Shown: positions 16,598 through 24,606 of the stretch, piece by piece
How the letters are laid out: every line of letters begins with the position of its first letter
Numbering within the stretch: position 1 is the first letter of the stretch
Source: an uncultured Bacteroidales bacterium
GTDB taxonomy: Bacteria; Bacteroidota; Bacteroidia; Bacteroidales; Paludibacteraceae
Length of the DNA: 55,322 nt
Reading direction: 5' to 3'
Assembly: GCA_902782665.1 (NCBI GenBank)
Contig: CACZOA010000099.1
Span: 1-55,322, forward strand
Notes under the pieces: generated by a model
The model's database searches: none
What the model saw: only the letters and a program-made list of their open reading frames with translations
Told to the model about the DNA's origin: nothing
Translations under genes and position numbers: made by a program

Positions 16598-17218
16598 TTA
16601 TTTCCAGAATGTCTCTTCTAGTTTCAGGCAGAACCAGTGATAAACCGGAAGATGCAATTCCTGGATCATATAAGTCTCAGTTTGCGGCACACGCACACAA
16701 ACATCAGCGATCGCAGAAAGTTTGCTTTCATTGGCACCCGTAAGACCAATCACCTTCAAACCTTTTGCCTTGGCAACAGTAGCGGCATAAAGCACATTCT
16801 GGCTGTTTCCCGAAGTAGAGATGGCAAGCAACACGTCTCCTTCGCAGCCATACCCCTGAACTTGTTGAGCGAAACACATAAGCGGTTCACAATCGTTGAG
16901 ATATGCGGTAGTAAGAGCCACATGGCCATCCAATGCGATTGCAGGCAAAGCTTCCTGAAGTTTGTCGACAAGATTTTTTCCCATTACAGGATCAAGAGCC
17001 ATAATAGCGTCGCTCTCTTTTTTGCTTATCTTACGAGGATTTCTGAAACCCTTCATCAATTCGCCTACAATATGTTCAGCATCAGCCGCACTACCACCAT
17101 TTCCACAAATCAACAACTTATGACCTTTAGAATAGCACTCAATAAGTGTATCCAACATCGCCTGCAAATCAGCGGAGCACACCGAAAGTGCAGGATATCG
17201 ATTTATCAAATTCAACAT
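16598..17218 (-). CDS. gmhA: Phosphoheptose isomerase-like SIS-domain protein
   Basis: 206 residues, cytoplasmic. The SIS fold is shown by CGNGGSAADAEHIVGELM (38-55) and ISTSGNSQNV in the phosphosugar-binding loop. The C-terminal helix IQELHLPVYHWFC matches the active-site His region of GmhA. GmhA converts sedoheptulose 7-phosphate to D-glycero-D-manno-heptose 7-phosphate, the first step towards ADP- or GDP-heptose for LPS core or glycans. No other heptose gene (gmhB, hldE) is in the window, so the role rests on family similarity alone. The gene has its own promoter and terminator. Confidence 0.85.
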   Translation of the reverse strand: MLNLINRYPALSVCSADLQAMLDTLIECYSKGHKLLICGNGGSAADAEHIVGELMKGFRNPRKISKKESDAIMALDPVMGKNLVDKLQEALPAIALDGHVALTTAYLNDCEPLMCFAQQVQGYGCEGDVLLAISTSGNSQNVLYAATVAKAKGLKVIGLTGANESKLSAIADVCVRVPQTETYMIQELHLPVYHWFCLKLEETFWK

Positions 17219-17235
17219 AAGTTACATATTTTATA

Positions 17236-17266
17236 CAAATATAGACAAATTATTGTAGTCATACAA
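17236..17266 (-). promoter_or_regulatory. Promoter of gmhA
   Basis: On the minus strand: TTG (17266-17264), 20-base spacer, TATATTTG (17243-17236). The start of transcription would fall about 10 bases before the ATG. Confidence 0.8.
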
Positions 17267-17426
17267 ATTGTAGGATTACTTATACAACATCTATTTGCAT
17301 TTATCCCCCCAAAAAGGGATTTTTGTCGTTGGCGATTTTTACAAAAACAATGAATACGAAAATTCATTATAATCATATCGAGTCTTAGAAAATAATTTCC
17401 TTATCGTATTTTTTTCATATTTTTTG

Positions 17427-17434
17427 TATATTTG
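17427..17434 (+). promoter_or_regulatory. -7 element of galE
   Basis: TATATTTG about 30 bases upstream of the ATG at 17464. No clear TTG at -33. Confidence 0.6.
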
Positions 17435-17463
17435 CAACAATTCAGTATAATATATAGAAAATA

Positions 17464-18480
17464 ATGAATATTCTTTTAACGGGAGGTGCCGGATACATCG
17501 GTAGCCATACTATAGTTGAGTTGGACAAAGCTGGCCACTCAGTTGTTGTCGTTGACAATTTCGTGAATTCACAGCCTGAATCTTTGAAAAGAGTTGCGAA
17601 AATTATTGGCAAGGAAGTTCCTTTTATCGAGGCAGATGTCCGCGACAGAGAGGCGATGGACAAAGTATTCAGCAATAATAAGATCGACGCAGTTATCCAC
17701 TTCGCTGGTTTGAAAGCAGTCGGAGAGAGTGTAGCAAAGCCATTGGAGTATTACGAAAACAATATGAATTCAACATTCGTATTGATCGACACTATGCGTC
17801 GTCACAATGTCAAGAACATCATTTTCTCTAGTTCAGCGACTGTTTACGGAGACCCTGCTATCATCCCTATCACAGAGGAATGTCCTAAGGGTCACTGCAC
17901 AAACCCATACGGCCAGACAAAATCTATGTTGGAGGAGGTTTTGATGGATGTACAGAAGGCTGACAACGAATGGAACGTAGTGTTGCTTAGATATTTCAAC
18001 CCGATCGGAGCACATAAGAGTGGACTTATCGGTGAGAATCCAAACGGAATTCCAAACAACTTGATGCCATATATCACTCAGACAGCCATCGGAATCCGCA
18101 AAGAGCTTGGCGTATTCGGCAACGATTACGACACTCCTGATGGAACAGGTGTACGCGACTATATCCATGTCGTAGACCTTGCATGCGGACACGTTGCAGC
18201 ACTAAAAGCAATCCAGAAGAAGTGTGGTTTGGCAATCTACAACCTTGGTACAGGTCACGGATATTCAGTGTTGGACGTAGTGAAGGCATTCGAGAAAGCA
18301 AACGGTTTGAAAGTGCCTTACTCAATCAAGCCACGTCGCCCAGGAGACATCGCCACTTGCTACTGCAACCCAGCAAAGGCAAAAGCTGAACTTGGTTGGG
18401 AAGCTCAGTATGGAATCGAAGACATGTGTAGAGACAGTTGGGGATTCCAGAAGCAAAACCCTAACGGTTACGAGAAATAA
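17464..18480 (+). CDS. galE: UDP-glucose 4-epimerase
   Basis: 338 residues. The Rossmann motif TGGAGYIGSH (7-16) binds NAD. SSSATVYG supplies the catalytic Ser/Thr, and the YxxxK pair is in NPYGQTKSMLEE. RYFNPIGAHKSG and GTGVRDYIHVVDL are signature blocks of GalE. The enzyme interconverts UDP-glucose and UDP-galactose (sometimes also the N-acetyl forms) and supplies galactose units for polysaccharide. Length and motif order are complete. The gene is divergent from gmhA and ends at a strong terminator, so it is probably a single-gene unit. Confidence 0.95.
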   Translation: MNILLTGGAGYIGSHTIVELDKAGHSVVVVDNFVNSQPESLKRVAKIIGKEVPFIEADVRDREAMDKVFSNNKIDAVIHFAGLKAVGESVAKPLEYYENNMNSTFVLIDTMRRHNVKNIIFSSSATVYGDPAIIPITEECPKGHCTNPYGQTKSMLEEVLMDVQKADNEWNVVLLRYFNPIGAHKSGLIGENPNGIPNNLMPYITQTAIGIRKELGVFGNDYDTPDGTGVRDYIHVVDLACGHVAALKAIQKKCGLAIYNLGTGHGYSVLDVVKAFEKANGLKVPYSIKPRRPGDIATCYCNPAKAKAELGWEAQYGIEDMCRDSWGFQKQNPNGYEK

Positions 18481-18497
18481 TCCAGACAATTATAAGC

Positions 18498-18534
18498 AAA
18501 CAGAGAGAATTCATTAGCGTTCTCTCTGTTTTGT
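18498..18534 (+). terminator. Terminator of galE
   Basis: Perfect 12-bp stem (18498-18509 with 18520-18531) followed by T-rich sequence. Confidence 0.88.
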
Positions 18535-18563
18535 ATTAATAATCCCCCAAAAAAGAGACACTT

Positions 18564-18944
18564 ATGCCAAACCTTTTTCAAATGGAAAATGACAAAATGT
18601 CATTTGACAAAAATATTCAAGATAGAGTAATCCTAACCGACAACGGAGACAAAATAAAATTTTCCGGCTTCTATTATATCATTCAAGCAATAGGTCATTG
18701 GTCTTATAAAAGAACTTACTTCACCGTTGAATTTAATGGCAACAATGAGGTTATTATGTATGAAGATTGCGATTGTGGAGAAGGATGGATCCATGTTTGT
18801 TGGAAGAAGAATACGGATACTTTTTCAACATCTGACATACAAGACGAAGAGATGAAAGAAGAACATGAATGGCTCTATTTTAAGAACGCGTCTGAATCAG
18901 ACAAGCAGTTCATTAAAACAATAGAAAACCATTTGTATAGGTAA
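18564..18944 (+). CDS. Hypothetical protein (126 aa)
   Basis: A soluble protein without signal peptide. It may start at ATG 18564 or at the second Met (18582, MENDKMSF). It contains a beta-rich middle (GFYYIIQAIGHWSYKRTYFTVEF) and a Cys pair with acidic surroundings (YEDCDCGEGWIHVCW), then an acidic, helical end. The CDC motif recurs in the following lipoprotein (VKDCDCEDEF), hinting at related ligands or metal binding, but I recognise no family. It lies 22 bases before the lipoprotein gene and is probably co-transcribed with it. Confidence 0.55.
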   Translation: MPNLFQMENDKMSFDKNIQDRVILTDNGDKIKFSGFYYIIQAIGHWSYKRTYFTVEFNGNNEVIMYEDCDCGEGWIHVCWKKNTDTFSTSDIQDEEMKEEHEWLYFKNASESDKQFIKTIENHLYR

Positions 18945-18966
18945 AACAAATCTAAAACCTAAATCC

Positions 18967-19587
18967 ATGATTATAACGTTCAACATAAGACGGATCTATC
19001 TCTTTGGGTTCTTACTATCAATGTTTGCTTTGACGTCTTGTTCAAAAAAGGTTGCAGAAACTAACGGTGTTGCAGATGACGCTACCATAGCAGATGCAGA
19101 TAGCATAGTACATATGGATACAGTACCGACAGAAGCAAATGTAGTGGATATTGCGGAACCAGATTCTGTTGTTCTGGGAAACGTTATAGTCGTTGCAGAT
19201 TCCTTGATACATAAAAAAAGGCTGGAATTCAAAATCAGTACTCCTCCAGAAGGCTATGAATACTATAAAGAAAAGGACAGTATTATATGTTCACTCAACA
19301 ATTGGAGCTATTCACCCGACGCTGTGTATGTGGTGAACATTAGCGAGATACAAGTAGTAAAAGATTGTGATTGTGAAGATGAATTTGCTGTTGCGTACAG
19401 AAATGGAATAAAGGTTATGGAGTCATACGAATATTTTTGGGAAGACGGCAATGGCAGTCATGACATAAATTATTATAATCCTGATGGTAGTGTAGCTGAT
19501 TATGATGCACATATGATCGTATGTGACAAAAATTTTGACTCTACCGAAATAATCAAATTCAAAGATTGTATCACTGGCCCACAATAA
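18967..19587 (+). CDS. Hypothetical lipoprotein (206 aa)
   Basis: The N-terminus (IYLFGFLLSMFALTSC) is a classic lipoprotein signal with lipid site Cys25. The mature part begins with an acidic, low-complexity linker (residues 30-70, many D, A, V) and then a compact domain from about 75 to 206 with paired cysteines (KDCDCEDEF, later IVCDKN and KDCI). No enzyme motif is visible. It probably faces the periplasm or surface. The gene follows the hypothetical gene at 18564 closely and ends at a bidirectional terminator. Confidence 0.65.
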   Translation: MIITFNIRRIYLFGFLLSMFALTSCSKKVAETNGVADDATIADADSIVHMDTVPTEANVVDIAEPDSVVLGNVIVVADSLIHKKRLEFKISTPPEGYEYYKEKDSIICSLNNWSYSPDAVYVVNISEIQVVKDCDCEDEFAVAYRNGIKVMESYEYFWEDGNGSHDINYYNPDGSVADYDAHMIVCDKNFDSTEIIKFKDCITGPQ

Positions 19588-19591
19588 ACAA

Positions 19592-19624
19592 AAAAGACGA
19601 GACTGTTGAGTCTCGTCTTTTCTT
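19592..19624. terminator. Bidirectional terminator at the end of the polysaccharide cluster
   Basis: Perfect 12-bp stem (19592-19603 with 19610-19621), 6-base loop, T/A-rich on both sides. It serves the lipoprotein gene on + and the epimerase gene on -. Confidence 0.9.
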
Positions 19625-19640
19625 ATATTTCATTTATTTA

Positions 19641-20654
19641 CTATTCAAGGCATTCCCTCTTATTGTCCTCAAACCAATCAGAAAGAGCCTCAGCAAATGT
19701 ATATTTGAATTTGTAGCCGCACTCAGCAAGTTTCTTGCCACAGATATTCGTGGAGATCTGCAGTTTCTTAACACGGGCAGGACAAATTCCCATAGGGCTT
19801 CCCAACACCTTTGCCACAGCCGCAGCCGGCATGATCAGGCAATTAGGGATGTAAGGCACAAACTGTGTCAATCCCGTCGCCTTCTTCATCTCCGCTACAA
19901 TCTGCTCGATCGTGTAAGCAGGTTCGAAAGTGCAGTTGTATATTTCCGAATGGGCACTACCCTTCTCTATATTCCACAAGATGAAATTCACCAGTTCCTT
20001 AACATAGATACAAGCCTTTATCGTATCCTTTCTGCCCGGATAAGCGAAAGTATGTTTTCTTATGCTCCAGTATAGACGGGAGAAATTTCCATTCTCACCC
20101 TTGCCGAAAACGACCCCCGGTCTTACTATTGTCAGCTGACGATTCTGAATATCTCGGGCCTGCCAAGTCTTGTGGATATTCTCAGCGACAAGTTTAGAGA
20201 TTCCATAAGGAGTGTTAGGAGTCGGCAAAGTAGACTCACTCTTTAGTTCTTCCGAAGCACCGTAAGGAGCAATCGAACTAGTGAACACTATTTTCTTTAT
20301 GCCATATTTCTCTGCGAAATCACATACATTCTGAGCCCCCAACATATTAGTTTCAAAATACTCATTGTCAGGATGGCCAGGAGTGCGATGCACAGCAGCG
20401 AAGTTAAAAACTATGTCATCTGGAGTTGGTGTAAATGGCACGTCAATAGGCTTTCTCACATCACAAGCGACATAAGTAGCTGGATGAACCTCACCGTCGC
20501 ACAAAGCAGATTTATAATTCTTCACCGTTGGCAAAGGATCTCCCTGTTTGACAATATCCAAATTATATATCGCAGCATCCGGATTTTTTTCTTTCAACAA
20601 TTTGGCCAAATGAGTACCAATAAAACCAGTTCCACCGAAAATTATGTAGTTCAT
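19641..20654 (-). CDS. NAD-dependent sugar epimerase/dehydratase (extended SDR)
   Basis: 337 residues. The NAD-binding motif is GGTGFIGTH (7-15); the active-site block is TSSIAPYG with NTPYGISK as YxxxK. RPGVVFGKGENGN and the C-terminal substrate domain are typical of nucleotide-sugar epimerases and reductases found in Bacteroidetes capsule loci. The substrate cannot be told from sequence; a UDP-hexose or UDP-HexNAc is likely. It is last of a three-gene minus-strand unit (radical SAM, glycosyltransferase, this gene). Confidence 0.82.
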   Translation of the reverse strand: MNYIIFGGTGFIGTHLAKLLKEKNPDAAIYNLDIVKQGDPLPTVKNYKSALCDGEVHPATYVACDVRKPIDVPFTPTPDDIVFNFAAVHRTPGHPDNEYFETNMLGAQNVCDFAEKYGIKKIVFTSSIAPYGASEELKSESTLPTPNTPYGISKLVAENIHKTWQARDIQNRQLTIVRPGVVFGKGENGNFSRLYWSIRKHTFAYPGRKDTIKACIYVKELVNFILWNIEKGSAHSEIYNCTFEPAYTIEQIVAEMKKATGLTQFVPYIPNCLIMPAAAVAKVLGSPMGICPARVKKLQISTNICGKKLAECGYKFKYTFAEALSDWFEDNKRECLE

Positions 20655-20732
20655 GATAAAGATTTTATAAATATCTACAGGACAAGCACATATATAAAAC
20701 TGTAAGTATGTTTTTGTTTTACTTCAAAAACA

Positions 20733-21839
20733 TCACTGTTTTACACAGTTCTTATATACTTCAAACACCTGTTCCGAAATATGATCCCAATTATATTTAG
20801 TCATATCGTAACTAACACGTTGCTGGCCCATAGAGATCAACGTCTCCAAACGAGAAGCCAACATCTCCACATTACCACAAGGGAAATAACATGTCCTATC
20901 CAAACCGACCTCCAAATTAGCCGGAATATCACTCACAACCACAGGCAAACCGTAGCTCATGGCCTCCAAAAGCGATATTGGCAAACCTTCATGGCTGGAA
21001 GGAAGACAGTAACACAACGCATTGGTCAACAATGAATGCAGTTTTTCACCCTTAACAAACCCGGTCAATACAACACCAGCATCTCTTGCCTGTTGTTTCA
21101 ATCCTAAAGAATAATCATCCTCAAAGTCTGTATCACCTGCCAAAACCAATTTGACATCAGAAGGGCAAGAACCTTTTCGTTTCAACAATTGAAAAGCATC
21201 AATCAAATGGTGAAGATTTTTTTCAGGAACGAAACGACACATTCCTAAAACATATTTACCATTTTCTATTTGCAGCTCCTTAAAATATTCAGGTAATTCA
21301 CAAAAATGAGGTTTAGGGACACCATTATAAATAAGATGTACATTATCGACGCGATTGTATTTGTCATCAATAAGATGCCTTATCACATTAGAGATAACAA
21401 TCACATCGTCGGCAAACATACAACCGAATCTTTCTCCTAATTTAAGCATCAGTTTTGCCGACCTACCCCACTTGTCACGGTCATAGTCGGGTCCATGATG
21501 AGTAAAGACAACACGAAGTCCAAGCATCTTTGCAAATGGAGACAGAAGAGCTGGACCTATTGCATGGATATGTACAATATCCACACCAAATCTTTTTGCC
21601 TTCCAGATGGCCTTGAAAGTGTGGATTATAGCCTCACAACGCTTGTTCTTAGGGCAATCTATATCCAACAGATTAATACCATTCCATTCCTTTAATCCGT
21701 CGTTTACATACCTGCTGCGTCGGATAAGAGTGACATCAACACCCTTATCGACCAAACGGGGGAACAACTCTTCACAATGAGTTTCAACTCCACCCATCAC
21801 ATTGGGGACTCCTCTAGTACCTGTAACAAGAACCTTCAT
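20733..21839 (-). CDS. Family 4 glycosyltransferase
   Basis: 368 residues, GT-B fold. The N-terminus TGTRGVPNVMGGVETH carries the glycine-rich acceptor loop, and SSHEGLPISLLEAMSYGLP (about 285-303) holds the donor-binding E-x7-E motif typical of GT4. The N-terminal pattern resembles DUF1972/rhamnosyltransferase-type GT4 enzymes. It works on the cytoplasmic face, adding one sugar to the lipid-linked repeat unit; donor and linkage are unknown. 23 bases separate it from the radical SAM gene upstream. Confidence 0.88.
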   Translation of the reverse strand: MKVLVTGTRGVPNVMGGVETHCEELFPRLVDKGVDVTLIRRSRYVNDGLKEWNGINLLDIDCPKNKRCEAIIHTFKAIWKAKRFGVDIVHIHAIGPALLSPFAKMLGLRVVFTHHGPDYDRDKWGRSAKLMLKLGERFGCMFADDVIVISNVIRHLIDDKYNRVDNVHLIYNGVPKPHFCELPEYFKELQIENGKYVLGMCRFVPEKNLHHLIDAFQLLKRKGSCPSDVKLVLAGDTDFEDDYSLGLKQQARDAGVVLTGFVKGEKLHSLLTNALCYCLPSSHEGLPISLLEAMSYGLPVVVSDIPANLEVGLDRTCYFPCGNVEMLASRLETLISMGQQRVSYDMTKYNWDHISEQVFEVYKNCVKQ

Positions 21840-21862
21840 TTATGAAGAAAATCAGCAATAAA

Positions 21863-23113
21863 TTACTTTATTTCAATATCCCTATCTGTTTCAGCCTTGG
21901 TTGCCTCGTAACCTTGACCTGTGACATCAGCATTTACAATATCCTCTCCTCGTTTACCTTTCAAAGCCTCTTTGGAATCATCAGACAATCCATTGCTAAT
22001 AACAGCATTCATGTCGCAAGTTGAACATTTGTCCAAATCATCCTGTGTCACCTTTCCATCACGATAATCACAACAGATCTGGTTTTCGTACATGCTGTAC
22101 TTGACACCTAAAAGACTCTTCATTTTATGTTTGAACACCCACCATGCCGGAGTAGCGATATACTTACGCATAGCAGGAGAAACAGATCCGATCATCCAAC
22201 AATTACGGTTGCAGCAACGAACTTTTTTACGTACTTTCTCAGCCTCTGGAGAATTCCACAACTCATCCCATGTCTGAGTGTTAAGATTACCCATGACCTC
22301 CTTATCCTTGGTTCCATTGCATGGCATCACGTCGCCATAAGGATCCATAAAGAAGGTATCAAAAGACATATCACATGGAAGAAGTCTCTTTTGACCGTAT
22401 ATATAGTTGATCAAGCCATGGTTGAAATAGGCGCGGAACCATTTTTTAGGGCTATTACTACGAAGCAGTTCATTAACCAAATCCTCGAAGTTTTTAGCCA
22501 CCATCGGACGGTCCTTGATGATGTTCTTTGCCTCCACGAAATAAAATGAATTGTGGAGCGACGCAGTGGCGAACTCCATACCCATTTCATCGGATATTTT
22601 GTACAATGGCACCAAATCACGTGCGTTCCTATCCTGAACAGTCATACCGAAACCGACATCCTTCATGCCCATTTCACGAAGTTTCTTAAGAGTTGTATAA
22701 CCGCGTTGGTAACCATCGTTCAGACCTCTGATCTCATTGTTTGTCTGCTCCAGACCTTCAATTGAGATACGGATACCAACCTGAGGAAACTCCTTACATA
22801 GATCTATGATACGGTCAGTGAAAAATCCATTTGTGGAAATAACAATACGATCACTTAGTTTGTACAATTCCCTGACGATATCCTTCAAATCCGTACGGAT
22901 AAAGGGTTCTCCTCCCGTAATATTTGTGAAATACATTTTGGGAAGTTTCTTTATCGTTTCAATGGAAATTTCCTCCTCCGGTTTCGAAGGAGCTTTATAT
23001 CGATTACACATAGAGCAACGAGCGTTGCATCTATACGTCACAATGACTGTTCCGTTTAATTTCTTTTCTGCCATGCCAACCTGTTTTGTATAGTAGTCCA
23101 ATCCAATCACCAC
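21863..23113 (-). CDS. Radical SAM protein with SPASM-like C-terminal region
   Basis: 416 residues (a start at Met15, base 23071, is also possible). The cluster motif CNARCSMC (Cys29, Cys33, Cys36) binds the SAM-cleaving 4Fe-4S cluster, and NITGGEPFIR is the GGEP motif. A later block, DPYGDVMPCNG with GNLNTQTWDELW, then further Cys residues (VRCCNRNCW, ICCDYRDG, CSTCD), looks like a SPASM/twitch auxiliary-cluster region. No RiPP precursor is seen nearby. It sits first in a unit with a glycosyltransferase and an epimerase, so a role in modifying a sugar or lipid carrier is likely by context; the reaction is unknown. Confidence 0.85.
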   Translation of the reverse strand: MVIGLDYYTKQVGMAEKKLNGTVIVTYRCNARCSMCNRYKAPSKPEEEISIETIKKLPKMYFTNITGGEPFIRTDLKDIVRELYKLSDRIVISTNGFFTDRIIDLCKEFPQVGIRISIEGLEQTNNEIRGLNDGYQRGYTTLKKLREMGMKDVGFGMTVQDRNARDLVPLYKISDEMGMEFATASLHNSFYFVEAKNIIKDRPMVAKNFEDLVNELLRSNSPKKWFRAYFNHGLINYIYGQKRLLPCDMSFDTFFMDPYGDVMPCNGTKDKEVMGNLNTQTWDELWNSPEAEKVRKKVRCCNRNCWMIGSVSPAMRKYIATPAWWVFKHKMKSLLGVKYSMYENQICCDYRDGKVTQDDLDKCSTCDMNAVISNGLSDDSKEALKGKRGEDIVNADVTGQGYEATKAETDRDIEIK

Positions 23114-23179
23114 AAATCCTTATTACAGAACAATAATAGATAAATGCAACTAAACCACCATACCATCGTATATATTTTG

Positions 23180-23209
23180 CAAAAATATATAAATAAATTG
23201 AGTCCGCAA
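23180..23209 (-). promoter_or_regulatory. Promoter of the radical SAM unit, nested in a terminator
   Basis: Minus strand: TTG (23209-23207), 19-base spacer, TATTTTTG (23187-23180). The TTG lies at the loop of the terminator hairpin at 23195-23225. Confidence 0.75.
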
Positions 23210-23225
23210 AGTGCGGACTCAATTT
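23195..23225 (-). terminator. Terminator of the main polysaccharide operon
   Basis: Perfect 14-bp stem (23195-23208 with 23212-23225) and a 3-base loop, T/A-rich downstream on the minus strand. Confidence 0.88.
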
Positions 23226-23283
23226 ATAAAAGGTCAAACTAATAGTTAAAAACAGTTTTTCTTAACTGAAATTAGCCATTATG

Positions 23284-24600
23284 TTATTTAAAACGACAAT
23301 TCTTCTTTTGAAATTGTGTTACTTTGATTGCATGATCATCCTTAACTCCTGAATAACGATTATTTCTTAAATCAATATTCTCAATGCTTAATGAATTATC
23401 AAACACTCCAAGTTCGGGATCAGCAGCTTCATCCAACATCGTTCGAAATGGCATACCACTTTTTGCAGTAAACTCATTGTCATTTACGACAACATCTCGT
23501 GACGAGACTACAGATATACACGCCGCATTAGGTTTGAACAGGCATTCGAACTTGTTGTTTTTTACTTTGATATTTTTTGCATGGCGGATATCCAAAGCTC
23601 CTCTATTATTATCTCGTGGTATTCCTACAATCACATTATCCTCAACGACAACATTATGATTGATTCCATTGCTAATTTTATAAAATTCCTGAGATATTTC
23701 AAATCCTTTCTTGATGCCCTCAAAAACATTACGTTTCACTTCCATGTTCGAACATCCAACAGAAAGGAACGCACCCATCGCTGTTTTGGATACATTATCA
23801 TAAACTTTGACACTATCAACCCACATCAATAAAATACCCCAATCACCACAGCGATTAATTGTGTTATTGCGTATGATAGCATTCTTACATGGATGAACTG
23901 TCGTGTTTTTCCATCCTCCATAACGGCCTTCCACCTCTATACCTATGCATTTTGCATCGTCTATCACATTATTCTCAATAACAAAATCACTGCAGTGGGC
24001 ATGGACTAAAATTCCATCATATTTTGTATTACGAATATGATTGCCGTAAATTTTAAAGCCTCTTGGCGAATTCTCATATTTACGGTTTTCCATATTCCAA
24101 TTTGCTCGCACATGTATTCCATAGAACGTGTTCTGTCCATCTTTATCCTTTTCTGAATCAAATTTACAATCATAGATTGAAAAGCCATAGCTATTGCCTA
24201 TGATGTCAAAATAAGCAAATTTTTCGCGTGTACCCTTCAAATTCAATCCATGAAATGAGAAATTCTGACAGTCAATCAATCTTAATTGTTCACAATTAAC
24301 TTCTCCACCAGGCAAAAACTCTATTTCAAAATTACTCTTGCCTGTGATGTCCAATTTTCCCAATGATATTCTCTGGGCAGGAATCACTAATTTTTTCCCA
24401 TTCAAATCAGACACTGCACGTTGAAAGGTTGTCTGTATAGAATCCTTCTCCAAACTGCCATAACGCGACAATTCTACCATTGGATAAGAGTCTCCAGCAG
24501 AAGGTTCTGCATTTCCTAAAGTCTCCTTCAAAAAAAGTAGACCAAGCATTAGCAAAACCAACAAAATGATCTTGAATGTATTGTTAATAGCAAAGCTCAT
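23284..24600 (-). CDS. Membrane-anchored right-handed parallel beta-helix protein
   Basis: 438 residues. One hydrophobic segment (KIILLVLLMLGLLFL, 10-24) anchors or secretes it. From about 90 onward it has repeating strands with Asn-rich turns (FVIENNVIDDAKCIGIEVEG, IIRNNTINRCGDWGIL, VKVYDNV, VEDNVIVG), the hallmark of pectate-lyase-like beta-helices (PbH1 repeats). Members include polysaccharide lyases, epimerases and hydrolases. Position at the end of the operon, next to glycosyltransferases, suggests that it trims or modifies the polymer in the periplasm. Catalytic residues cannot be assigned by eye. Confidence 0.8.
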   Translation of the reverse strand: MSFAINNTFKIILLVLLMLGLLFLKETLGNAEPSAGDSYPMVELSRYGSLEKDSIQTTFQRAVSDLNGKKLVIPAQRISLGKLDITGKSNFEIEFLPGGEVNCEQLRLIDCQNFSFHGLNLKGTREKFAYFDIIGNSYGFSIYDCKFDSEKDKDGQNTFYGIHVRANWNMENRKYENSPRGFKIYGNHIRNTKYDGILVHAHCSDFVIENNVIDDAKCIGIEVEGRYGGWKNTTVHPCKNAIIRNNTINRCGDWGILLMWVDSVKVYDNVSKTAMGAFLSVGCSNMEVKRNVFEGIKKGFEISQEFYKISNGINHNVVVEDNVIVGIPRDNNRGALDIRHAKNIKVKNNKFECLFKPNAACISVVSSRDVVVNDNEFTAKSGMPFRTMLDEAADPELGVFDNSLSIENIDLRNNRYSGVKDDHAIKVTQFQKKNCRFK

Positions 24601-24606
24601 AACTTT

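Noticed and set aside
16637-17353. 238-codon frame on + opposite gmhA
   Set aside because: It is antisense to a clear SIS-domain gene, has no recognisable motif and no suitable promoter; treated as a shadow frame.
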